Below, in pieces: positions 37,040-44,978 of a DNA stretch of 64,000 nucleotides. Each line of letters starts with the position of its first letter. Position 1 is the stretch's first letter. Source of the stretch: CAYNTS01 sp964400495 (lineage in GTDB: Bacteria; Fidelibacterota; Marinisomatia; SCGC-AAA003-L08; D37C17); the NCBI GenBank assembly GCA_964400495.1, contig CAYNTS010000001.1:1-64000 (forward strand), given 5' to 3'. The notes under the pieces are model-generated. The model made no database searches and was not told the origin of the DNA. It saw nothing but the letters and a program-made list of their open reading frames with translations. Both the position numbers and the translations under genes were made by a program.

Positions 37040-37831
37040 TTATAAATTTTTATTCAACCAATTAATTATATAATCTGCAACATTTTTCCATTTCTTTTCA
37101 AGCATCATATCATGCCCCATTTCTTTAAATATTTCAAGTGTAGAGTGTTTGTAATATTTTGCAGTTTTTGATACAATTTCCGAAGATATTACATTATCCT
37201 GCTCCGAACCAATTACTAAAATTGGATAACCATTTCGTTCATTTTTCTTTAAGGTTTTAAAAGACATATCATACAGTGCTTTAAAAGATTCATTATGTAA
37301 CATATTAGTAAATTTCGATTTTACTTTATGATCAACATTATTCGATAAGAATAGTTTAGAACTTATTTCTGAATTTGATATAAAAGGTTTAAGGTTTAAA
37401 GTTAGACATGCTTTAAAAAAATTGAGAGGATGTTTTGAAAATAATTTAAACAATACAAAAAATACACCAGAAGGTGGTACGGAATTCATTAATATTAATC
37501 CTGCTACCCCATGTTGTTGAGCATATTTCTGTGCAATAAATCCACCCATTGAATGACCAATTAATATGGGATTTTTGTCAAAGTTTTCTGCAATTAACTT
37601 CACATCAGATACAAAATTATCAATACCAATTGTATGAAGCGCCTTACCATTTCTACTACTACCTCGACCAGAAAGTGTTAAGGCATACGAGTCAATATTG
37701 TGTTCTGCAAAATATTCTAAAAAGTATTCATTCCAACAATAAGCATCATGGCAAGCACCATGAATAAAAATAATAGGGTTTTTAACAGATTTTATTTTTG
37801 TTTTCTTGCTTATTAATTCTAAATGTTTCAT
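37040..37831 (-). CDS. alpha/beta-fold hydrolase
   Basis: This 263-residue soluble hydrolase begins the fold with IFIHGACHDAYCWNEYFLEYF (oxyanion HG) and has the nucleophile elbow GHSMGG (serine about 94). A late aspartate in VIGSEQDNV and the histidine in EMGHDMMLE complete the triad. The substrate is unknown; esterase, lipase or lactonase activity are all possible. It lies four bases after the cyclase-like gene. Confidence 0.82.
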   Translation of the reverse strand: MKHLELISKKTKIKSVKNPIIFIHGACHDAYCWNEYFLEYFAEHNIDSYALTLSGRGSSRNGKALHTIGIDNFVSDVKLIAENFDKNPILIGHSMGGFIAQKYAQQHGVAGLILMNSVPPSGVFFVLFKLFSKHPLNFFKACLTLNLKPFISNSEISSKLFLSNNVDHKVKSKFTNMLHNESFKALYDMSFKTLKKNERNGYPILVIGSEQDNVISSEIVSKTAKYYKHSTLEIFKEMGHDMMLEKKWKNVADYIINWLNKNL

Positions 37832-37835
37832 ATTA

Positions 37836-39173
37836 TTAACTTTGCATTAAATAAAAATGCTGGTCCTTTATATTCTTAGTTGTTGCTTTAATCTTTTCAA
37901 TTTTATCTTGAATAAATGTGTCACATGTTGATGTATAGGCAAACAAAGCATAGTCCATTATTATTAATGGATTATGAGTATCTGGTATTTTTTTAGCAAA
38001 TCGAATTGTTTTTGCTTCCGTTTCCAATCTTTTGGCTGTCCCTGCTGACTCCCCAGTTATTGTAGTTTTCTTGAGTTTTTTGGGTCCTTGGAGCCCTAAC
38101 AATCCTTTACCACTTGCGATGCCAATATCATAAATTAGTTTACTTGAAAGCTCTGAGTTGACTTTCTTAAATACTTTATTTGCAAGAGATTGAGCAAAAC
38201 GTAATGAATTTTCTAATACTTCTTTTTCGTTTTCGTTGTCGCTGAAAAAAATAATAAAGAGTTCATCTGCTGTCCAGTCTGCAAAATAATTTCCATTTGG
38301 AATAATATAATCCAGTTCGTCAAATACAATATCGTAAAATTTTTCGAATAATTTTTCTATATACTCAGGTTTATGTTCATTTGCTAATTGTTGATAATTT
38401 CTCCAATCTGAGCACAGACAAACAGTAAATCGCTCTTGCGGTACAAAAACATTATCTAGATTTAAATCGGCATCTGAAATAGCAATATGTCGAGCAATAT
38501 TCTTTGGGACTAATGATGATGTATGATGATACCTCTCAAACATTGTAAGAATAAATCGCTTTCTCATGAAATATGCTAAATAAAACATGAGTAAATGAAA
38601 TAATCCTAAATATACACAATCCATTAATATTTCTGGTCGTATAAAGGGGATTAGTATCAGTGGAATTAATGCAGTTATTTGAATGAAATACTGTTCTCGC
38701 CAAAACTTGTATGCAAAAATTGTAGTTATAATAATGGTAAGAAAATTAGCAAGTAATACCATTTGATAATGAGTAGTGAAAGTAGTATTAAATAAAAAGA
38801 ATGAATATACCCAATTATACAACACTCCCGGGAAATATAAATGAAACTGTATTTTTTTTGTATTAGAAACCAAATTAATTTCTGTCTTATTTTTCTCATA
38901 AACAAATAAATTTATAAAAACAAGAAGAATTGAGATAATACGAAATCGTGTGAAAATGTTACCATCTCGGAATAATAAAAAATCAAAGGGGATTAATCCT
39001 GCCATTATTACAACAGAAAGAATATTGTAATATTTAATATAGACTGCTTTATTTACCGATACCCACTTTGAGTAAATATTTCCCACATCCTTTAGTGTAA
39101 AAGGAGATTTGTAATCAGTAACTAAACGATTCCAAATATTAAATATTTTACTATTTTCTATTAATGATGTTAT
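37836..39173 (-). CDS. membrane-anchored class III nucleotidyl cyclase-like protein, probable AUA start
   Basis: The N-terminal half has about six transmembrane helices (from IKYYNILSVVIMAGLIPFDF to YLGLFHLLMFYLAYFM), and the C-terminal half is a class III cyclase-like domain. One metal aspartate is in CLCSDWRNYQQL and the other in DWTADELFIIFF. The usual lysine before the second aspartate and the asparagine of the VNxAxR motif are changed (GESAGTAKRLE), so substrate or activity may be altered. GTG 39086 has its AAAGG only two bases away. The frame stays open upstream, and an AAAGGG (39187-39182) stands eight bases before ATA 39173, adding a plausible 29-residue soluble leader (NIWNRLVTDYKSPFTLKD). 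Confidence 0.72.
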   Translation of the reverse strand: MTSLIENSKIFNIWNRLVTDYKSPFTLKDVGNIYSKWVSVNKAVYIKYYNILSVVIMAGLIPFDFLLFRDGNIFTRFRIISILLVFINLFVYEKNKTEINLVSNTKKIQFHLYFPGVLYNWVYSFFLFNTTFTTHYQMVLLANFLTIIITTIFAYKFWREQYFIQITALIPLILIPFIRPEILMDCVYLGLFHLLMFYLAYFMRKRFILTMFERYHHTSSLVPKNIARHIAISDADLNLDNVFVPQERFTVCLCSDWRNYQQLANEHKPEYIEKLFEKFYDIVFDELDYIIPNGNYFADWTADELFIIFFSDNENEKEVLENSLRFAQSLANKVFKKVNSELSSKLIYDIGIASGKGLLGLQGPKKLKKTTITGESAGTAKRLETEAKTIRFAKKIPDTHNPLIIMDYALFAYTSTCDTFIQDKIEKIKATTKNIKDQHFYLMQS

Positions 39174-39254
39174 TTTTTTATCCCTTTATATCTAAATCAT
39201 AAAGGAATAAATTACGGACTAATGAAGTAAAGCCCAAAGATTATTAAAAGAGTT

Positions 39255-39812
39255 TTAAATAATAAATACTGCGGCGTCAGCTTTTATGTTAACAATTCCT
39301 TCAATTGTTGAAATGCAATTACCAAAATAAGATTTTTCACCGGTTTTTTTAAGGTTTGTAATCTGAACATTTTGAACAACACCTTTTGTTTTCGTAATCA
39401 TTTTTGGCATTTCAATTTCTAAATTTGTAGGCCAAACTTTCAACACTTCATTTGCAAATGGATTGTAATTGAAACCAAATTCTTCACATAAATAAACATA
39501 AATTAATTTTTGAAGATGAACCAATGCAGTAAGAAATATTAAGTGATTTGGGCTATGTTTCATACTGGTTTCGTATTCTCTATCAAAAACACCAGTAATT
39601 TCACGATGTTTTATATGATACTCTTTGATATGTAATGTTTCAGTAACATTTCTTTCTGGCATAACATTAAATGAAACAATATTTTGTGTGTTCTCTTCAA
39701 TAACTTTTGCAAATCCATTTATACTCTGAATTTTATTAGGATTCTGCAAACCATTATTTTCTATTTTTTTTACATTAGAATTTGCATTGTTTATTGTAAC
39801 TGTATGTGCCAT
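39255..39812 (-). CDS. hypothetical protein, possibly hotdog fold
   Basis: I do not recognise this 185-residue protein with certainty. It has no signal peptide or membrane helix. The centre, KHSPNHLIFLTALVHLQKLI, looks like the buried helix of hotdog enzymes (FabZ, thioesterases, AfsA-type), and the following PTNLEIEMPKMI and alternating hydrophobic strands would complete the sheet. It lies two bases after the ICMT-family gene, so the two are surely co-transcribed. A lipid or acyl substrate is speculation. Confidence 0.5.
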   Translation of the reverse strand: MAHTVTINNANSNVKKIENNGLQNPNKIQSINGFAKVIEENTQNIVSFNVMPERNVTETLHIKEYHIKHREITGVFDREYETSMKHSPNHLIFLTALVHLQKLIYVYLCEEFGFNYNPFANEVLKVWPTNLEIEMPKMITKTKGVVQNVQITNLKKTGEKSYFGNCISTIEGIVNIKADAAVFII

Positions 39813-39814
39813 TA

Positions 39815-40564
39815 TTAATTCCTATCTGTTTTGATATTATGTTTAAAAGATGGGAAGAACATGCCAGTGTGTTTCATATACTGAAGGTACTCAGGAAATA
39901 TCTTAACTAAAGCATGTTCTTCACGAATTGCAGATGCAACATAATACAGCACAAGCAAAGCTATATTTACAATAATCAACATTGAACCAGTTGAAATAAA
40001 AACACCTATTAATAGCATTATATTTGCTGTGTATATTGGATGCCGTATATGTTTATATAATCCTAATTGAACAATGTCATTTGGAATATATGAATTGTAG
40101 CATGGGCTATAATGTGTACCTAGTGTAAGCTTAGCTGACACAAATAATGCCATTGCTATAGAAGCAATAGCGAGACCTGTATACATTATTGCAACACTTG
40201 AATGACATTCTTGTAGTATAGCCCAATCTGTTAGAAATGAAAAAATTGCAACAACAATAGTGGTAAATTGAATAAATTTATATACCAACTTAAATAATTT
40301 TGGCGATTTAATCTTACCATTTTTACCCTGCACTTCTACTGTATCATTTTTATAGAAACCTGCAGAAATAAATGCTAAAACAAAAACAAATAATATACCA
40401 ATAAATTGATCAATTGTAATTTCGCGAAACCACTCGATAATAATCTGCTTTTCAAATTGAATCAATGGAACAATTGTATCGGTAAACACCAGCGACAAAT
40501 ACAATGCACACATTAATGTTGAAATTATAAACCCACTTTTAATCATTTTAGTTAATTCATTCAT
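39815..40564 (-). CDS. isoprenylcysteine carboxyl methyltransferase (ICMT/PEMT)-family membrane protein
   Basis: This 249-residue polytopic protein has five or six membrane helices and a C-terminal SAM-dependent methyltransferase region: LGLYKHIRHPIYTANIMLLI, then REEHALVKIFPEYLQYMKHT. This matches the ICMT/PEMT superfamily, which methylates lipids, isoprenoids or isoprenyl-cysteines. I chose ATG 40564 (MNELTK) because GAGGT lies seven bases before it. The longer reading from 40624 overlaps the end of the upstream regulator gene in another frame. It sits between a ribbon-helix-helix regulator and a hotdog-like protein. Confidence 0.78.
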   Translation of the reverse strand: MNELTKMIKSGFIISTLMCALYLSLVFTDTIVPLIQFEKQIIIEWFREITIDQFIGILFVFVLAFISAGFYKNDTVEVQGKNGKIKSPKLFKLVYKFIQFTTIVVAIFSFLTDWAILQECHSSVAIMYTGLAIASIAMALFVSAKLTLGTHYSPCYNSYIPNDIVQLGLYKHIRHPIYTANIMLLIGVFISTGSMLIIVNIALLVLYYVASAIREEHALVKIFPEYLQYMKHTGMFFPSFKHNIKTDRN

Positions 40565-40577
40565 ATTAATACCTCGC

Positions 40578-40766
40578 TTATTCTGTACGGGTTCTATCTG
40601 ATTCATCAATATAACTATGCTCAACTAGCCAATCTTCAATTATCATTAAAATCTGACTATTCATAGTTCGATATTTTCTTGCAGATGTTCGCTTTAAAAG
40701 ATTCCAAATCTTATTTGGCAAGCGTATAGATTTTATGCTTTGCCCTTCCGTACACTTCTTAACCAT
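40578..40766 (-). CDS. ribbon-helix-helix (Arc-like) transcriptional regulator
   Basis: This 62-residue protein contains KSIRLPNKIWNLLKRTSARK followed by YRTMNSQILMIIEDWLVEH, the strand-helix-helix pattern of Arc/MetJ regulators. It is first in its operon, 13 bases before the methyltransferase gene. No Shine-Dalgarno is visible, so the message may be leaderless. Three copies of an ATGTAAYAATAT repeat lie immediately upstream and are a probable autoregulatory operator. Other RHH proteins serve as antitoxins, but no toxin is adjacent. Confidence 0.65.
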   Translation of the reverse strand: MVKKCTEGQSIKSIRLPNKIWNLLKRTSARKYRTMNSQILMIIEDWLVEHSYIDESDRTRTE

Positions 40767-40772
40767 AACTTA

Positions 40773-40837
40773 ATGTAACATATTTTAACAATATGTAACA
40801 ATATTTATTTATACCGAAGAGAAATATGTAATAATAT
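40773..40837. promoter_or_regulatory. three iterated ATGTAAYAATAT repeats, probable operator
   Basis: Direct repeats occur at 40773-40783 (ATGTAACATAT), 40793-40804 (ATGTAACAATAT) and 40826-40837 (ATGTAATAATAT), with start-to-start distances of 20 and 33 bases, about two and three helical turns. They lie just before the ribbon-helix-helix gene. Direct-repeat operators on one face of the DNA are typical for this regulator class. Confidence 0.5.
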
Positions 40838-40878
40838 GAGAATATTTCAGAATTTATAGGTTATAATTTTGAATTATT

Positions 40879-41646
40879 TTAGGAGTTTGACCAGTTGGGG
40901 TTTCGTTTTTCAGAGAATGCTTTTAATGCTTCTTTTCTGTCATTTGTCGGGATTGTTTTTTTATAATATTTTTTTTCAATTTCTAAAGCTTTTTCAATTG
41001 ATTTACCATACCCTTCCTCCACTGATTGTTTTGCCATTTGCAATGAAATTGGAGCATTTTCTATTATTTCTTGTGCGAGGTCTATGGTTGCATCTGTTAG
41101 CTCATTGTCATTAGCAATAAAATCTATAGCGCCGTCATAAAATGCTTCTTCGGCTGAGAATATTCGTGCTGAATAAATCCAGTATTTCGCTTTTGACAAA
41201 CCTATCAAACGAGGTAATCTCTGTGTACCTCCAGCTCCAGGCATTATGCCCAAACTAGTTTCTGGCAATCCAATTTTTGAAGATTCGGAAGCAATTCTAA
41301 AATCTGCACAGAATGCTAACTCTGCTCCACCACCTAAGGCTGAACCAGAAATTGAAGCAATTGTTGGTATTTTCAAACCAGCAAGTACATTGAAACAATT
41401 ATTTATTAATCCTACTACTTCAATAACCTTAGCATCTGACATACCTTTGCGTTCAATTAAGTCTGCCCCAGCACAGAAATGTTTTTGCTTTGAGGTAATA
41501 ATTAATACTCGAACAGATGAATTACTAGACACTTCAAGTAATACTTTATATAATGTTTGTATCATATTAGTTGATAAAGCATTAACTCTAGGTCTATTTA
41601 AACTTATAATTGCTAAACCATCTGCTTGAATATTTAAATCGATCAT
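40879..41646 (-). CDS. enoyl-CoA hydratase/isomerase family protein
   Basis: This 255-residue crotonase-fold enzyme has the oxyanion loops HFCAGADL (about 56-63) and SGSALGGGAELAFC (about 97-110), with catalytic glutamates in GGAELA and LPETSLGIMPGAGGTQRL. With the adjacent AtuA and carboxyltransferase genes it may hydrate a branched unsaturated acyl-CoA such as 3-methylglutaconyl-CoA or isohexenylglutaconyl-CoA (the role of AtuE or LiuC). This is inferred from context; sequence alone only supports a hydratase. It is the last gene of the long lepA array. Confidence 0.85.
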   Translation of the reverse strand: MIDLNIQADGLAIISLNRPRVNALSTNMIQTLYKVLLEVSSNSSVRVLIITSKQKHFCAGADLIERKGMSDAKVIEVVGLINNCFNVLAGLKIPTIASISGSALGGGAELAFCADFRIASESSKIGLPETSLGIMPGAGGTQRLPRLIGLSKAKYWIYSARIFSAEEAFYDGAIDFIANDNELTDATIDLAQEIIENAPISLQMAKQSVEEGYGKSIEKALEIEKKYYKKTIPTNDRKEALKAFSEKRNPNWSNS

Positions 41647-41647
41647 A

Positions 41648-41986
41648 TTAATTTATCTCATTCTCTAAATGTTTAGGGAGATCAATATCTAATAAAAGCA
41701 ATGCTTGACCATGAGTTTTACCTTGAGCATCGTTTATTAAGGATTCACTGCCACCGCCTCCCAAGCTATCGCCTAAAATAAAATTTAATGCCAACAAATT
41801 TGGTAATTCATAGCGAATTACTTCTCCATGCACAATACTTTTGAAATGTTTTTTAACAACATTTACTGTTAAATTTTCAAGTGCCCATTGGTAAATCTTT
41901 TCTGAGGTAAATATAATGCCTGCATTCGAACTAGCTCCTTTGTCTCCAGAGCGTGCATAAGCAATTTCTGATAATTTAATTTTCAT
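41648..41986 (-). CDS. AtuA-like C-terminal domain protein
   Basis: This 112-residue protein contains KIKLSEIAYARSGDKGASSN, VIRYELPNLLALNFIL and LGGGGSESLINDAQGKTHGQ, which match the ferredoxin-fold domain fused at the C-terminus of AtuA in other bacteria. Here it is a separate gene overlapping the AtuA gene by four bases. The two products probably form one complex. Its biochemical function is unknown. Confidence 0.75.
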   Translation of the reverse strand: MKIKLSEIAYARSGDKGASSNAGIIFTSEKIYQWALENLTVNVVKKHFKSIVHGEVIRYELPNLLALNFILGDSLGGGGSESLINDAQGKTHGQALLLLDIDLPKHLENEIN

Positions 41987-43335
41987 GATACACTCACTTT
42001 TGTTTTGATTAATGATTTAGGAATTAAAGTTGGCCAATATGCAATAATTTCCTGTGCTTTAGGCCTCCCCCCTGCAAAACCTGTAATCCCTGGTGGACCA
42101 GATGTAATTACAGGAGCAATTTCCTTTCCAAATCTATCAACCTTGCCTTTATCATCATCTTTAACACTTAAACGTAATACTACCTCATTTATTTGTTTTG
42201 GTAGTGGACTTATTTCACCGTGACACGAAGAAATACCTAAGAACTCTGTACTGGTCTTTTGGTAGATGAAACCAGCTTTTTCAAGTCGTTTCCAAATAAT
42301 GTCAGCTGTAAGTTTGGCTTTCTCATACGCATCTGGTCCTGAAATAGTAAGTTGACCAGTTGCTTTATATCCAGCAAAATAGCTTATGGATACTTTATAT
42401 GTATCTGTTGCTTCAAACCCAAAAACATCTGTTATTTCTACCCTGTTATTGTTTCGTTCATTTAAAGTGAAGCTTGTAAAATCAACACACACATCTGGTG
42501 AAATATATTGCTTGGGATTTCCCATTTCGTATAAAATTTGCTCTGCTACAGTTTCTCTATTGATTAATCCACCTGTATTTTTGTGCTTTGTTATGGCAAA
42601 AAAACCATTTTCATGCATTTCAATTATAGGATACCCAACATTATATAAATCTGGAACATCCTTCCATTTTGTGTAATTTCCACCTGTACATTGAGCTCCA
42701 CATTCTGTTATATGACCAGCAAGCGTGCCAGATGCAATTAAATTAAAATCATCTTTTTTCCAGTTAAATTCATAAATAGCTGGACCTAAGGCAAGTCCAG
42801 GATCTGAGACACGACCTGCCAGCACAATTTGAGCACCTTTGTTCAATGCTTCTGCAATTGAAAAACTGTCTATATACACATTTGAGGAATACATTTTATC
42901 TTTAATCTCATCAAATGATGCGCCTGTATCCATGTTTTTAAAATCAACATTATGGTTGTTCCTAAATGTGTCCATTTCATTGAAGATATTATCACCTTCA
43001 ATAATTCCAATTTTGAGATCATAGCCCAGTTCACAAGCAACTTCATTTATCGCTTTTTGGCATGCTTGCGGATTAACACCACCTGCATTTGTAATAATTT
43101 TTATGTCCTTTTCTATTATTTCAGACAAGATTCTTCGTACTAAATCAACAAAATCTCTAGCATAGCCCGCATCTGGCCTTTTAAGTTTTTGTCTTTGCAT
43201 TATTGACAAAGTAACTTCTGCCAAATAATCTAATGTTAAATAATCTATTCCACCTTCTTTAACTAGGTTTACAGGAGCATCAATTGAATCCCCCCAAAAT
43301 CCTTGTCCATTTGCAATTTTAATAATTTTACTCAT
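41983..43335 (-). CDS. acyclic terpene utilization AtuA-family protein (DUF1446)
   Basis: This 450-residue protein begins IIKIANGQGFWGDSIDAP and has LTLDYLAEVTLSIM, ITNAGGVNPQAC, LAGRVSDPGLALGPA and AGHITECGAQCTGG, the signatures of DUF1446/AtuA. In Pseudomonas atuA lies in the citronellol and geraniol catabolic cluster, but its reaction has not been settled. It overlaps both neighbours by four bases: the carboxyltransferase upstream and the small AtuA-like gene downstream. Confidence 0.85.
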   Translation of the reverse strand: MSKIIKIANGQGFWGDSIDAPVNLVKEGGIDYLTLDYLAEVTLSIMQRQKLKRPDAGYARDFVDLVRRILSEIIEKDIKIITNAGGVNPQACQKAINEVACELGYDLKIGIIEGDNIFNEMDTFRNNHNVDFKNMDTGASFDEIKDKMYSSNVYIDSFSIAEALNKGAQIVLAGRVSDPGLALGPAIYEFNWKKDDFNLIASGTLAGHITECGAQCTGGNYTKWKDVPDLYNVGYPIIEMHENGFFAITKHKNTGGLINRETVAEQILYEMGNPKQYISPDVCVDFTSFTLNERNNNRVEITDVFGFEATDTYKVSISYFAGYKATGQLTISGPDAYEKAKLTADIIWKRLEKAGFIYQKTSTEFLGISSCHGEISPLPKQINEVVLRLSVKDDDKGKVDRFGKEIAPVITSGPPGITGFAGGRPKAQEIIAYWPTLIPKSLIKTKVSVS

Positions 43336-44978
43336 ACTTGAAGTACTCCAAATTTAGGTTCTGGCATTTTGGTTTGATGATTAATTATGTTTAATGAGCG
43401 AATTAAAACATCTCTAGTTTCAGTTGGTAAAATAATTTCATCAACCCAGAGTCGAGCTGCCGCATAGCGTGGGTCAGTTTGTTTATCATATTGATCTTTA
43501 ATTTTTTGAAATAATTCATCTTTTGTTTTTTGATCTACATCACCCATTTTAGCCAATTTTATTTGTGCTAAAGTCTTTGCAGCTTGTTCACCACCCATTA
43601 CTGCAATAGATGCAGAAGGCCAAGCAAACATGAACCGTGGACTATACGCTCTACCAGATAAAGCATAATTCCCCGCTCCATAACTACCACCAATTACCAA
43701 AGTTATTTTAGGAACTATTGAATTTGCAACAGCATTAACTAATTTAGCACCATCTTTAGCTATTCCTCCCCATTCTGCAGTTTTGCCAACCATAAACCCA
43801 TTAACATCATGTATGAATAATATTGGCACTTTATTTTGATTGCAATTCATTACAAAGCGTGCAGCTTTATCAGCAGAATCAGAATAAATAACACCACCCA
43901 TTTGCATTTCACCTGTTTCAGTCCGTGCTATTTTACGTTGGTTTGCAATAACGCCAATATTTATACCACCAATTCGTGCATTACCACATATTAAAGTTTG
44001 ACCATAGGTAGCTTTGTATTCAACAAATTCACTTCTATCAACAATTCGAGATATTATTTCTTTAACATCATATTGGCCAGCTTCGTGAGGGTTAAAAACT
44101 CCTACTAATTCATCTTGATTGAATTCTGGTTCTTCTACTTCGTGTGTTTTAAATGCACGAATTTCAGAAATATTTATATGTACTAAAATATCTTTAATTT
44201 TATCTAAAGCTGAAATATCATCTTTTTCATGAAAGTCAGTTATTCCACTTATAGCACTATGAGTTTTAGCACCACCCAAAGTTTCAATATCAATATCTTG
44301 CCCAATTGCTGCCTTAACAAGAGCTGGGCCTGCTAAAAACATACTTGCACCTTCAACAATAATATATTTATCACACATAACAGGTAAATATGCACCTCCA
44401 GCTACACATGGTCCCATTACACATGCAATTTGGGTAATTCCTTGGGCGGAAAGTCGTGCATTATTGTAAAATATGCGACCAAAATGTGCTTCATCAGGAA
44501 ACACTTGATCCTGTAATGGTAAGAATACACCTGCTGAATCTACTAGATAAATAATAGGCAAATTGTTTTCAAGAGCAATTTGCTGTGCTCTAATTGTTTT
44601 TTTTAGTGTTATTTCAAAGTATGCTCCAGCTTTTACAGTTGCATCATTTGCAACAATCACACACTCTTGATTTGAAATTGTACCCACGCCAATCAATGTA
44701 CCAGAAGACGCTGGGCTTCCAAACTCTTCATACATTTCATAAGCAGCGAATAGACCCAATTCAAAAAATGTTGAGTTTGGGTCAATAAGATGATTAATCC
44801 TTTCTCTAGCTGTTAGTCTGCCTTTGTTATGTTGCTTTTCAATTGCAATAGTCCCACCACCTAATTTAATTCTATCTCTATTTTCATTAAATTCTGCAAT
44901 AAGAGAACTGAAATTTTCACAATTTGAAGCATATTTTTCACTTCGCCAATCCTTTGCTGGTGTACCAATTTTATTCAT
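43332..44978 (-). CDS. acyl-CoA carboxylase carboxyltransferase (beta) subunit, MCC/GCC type
   Basis: This 548-residue carboxyltransferase transfers CO2 from biotin to an acyl-CoA. It has GGGTIAIEKQHNKGRLTARE near the N-terminus, GSPASSGTLIG, VDSAGVFLPLQDQVFPDEAHFGRIF, GPCVAGGAYLPVM and GSYGAGNYALSGRAYSPRF. The arrangement is closest in memory to methylcrotonyl-CoA and geranyl-CoA carboxylase beta subunits. The partner biotin carboxylase/carrier subunit is not in the window. It overlaps accA by 8 bases and atuA by 4. Confidence 0.9.
   Translation of the reverse strand: MNKIGTPAKDWRSEKYASNCENFSSLIAEFNENRDRIKLGGGTIAIEKQHNKGRLTARERINHLIDPNSTFFELGLFAAYEMYEEFGSPASSGTLIGVGTISNQECVIVANDATVKAGAYFEITLKKTIRAQQIALENNLPIIYLVDSAGVFLPLQDQVFPDEAHFGRIFYNNARLSAQGITQIACVMGPCVAGGAYLPVMCDKYIIVEGASMFLAGPALVKAAIGQDIDIETLGGAKTHSAISGITDFHEKDDISALDKIKDILVHINISEIRAFKTHEVEEPEFNQDELVGVFNPHEAGQYDVKEIISRIVDRSEFVEYKATYGQTLICGNARIGGINIGVIANQRKIARTETGEMQMGGVIYSDSADKAARFVMNCNQNKVPILFIHDVNGFMVGKTAEWGGIAKDGAKLVNAVANSIVPKITLVIGGSYGAGNYALSGRAYSPRFMFAWPSASIAVMGGEQAAKTLAQIKLAKMGDVDQKTKDELFQKIKDQYDKQTDPRYAAARLWVDEIILPTETRDVLIRSLNIINHQTKMPEPKFGVLQV

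Noticed and set aside
40565..40624. Longer start for the ICMT-type gene
   Set aside because: This part overlaps the end of the ribbon-helix-helix gene in another frame, while GAGGT is well placed for ATG 40564.
40578..40766. Ribbon-helix-helix protein as an antitoxin
   Set aside because: The downstream partner is a polytopic methyltransferase, not a toxin fold; a plain autoregulator is simpler.
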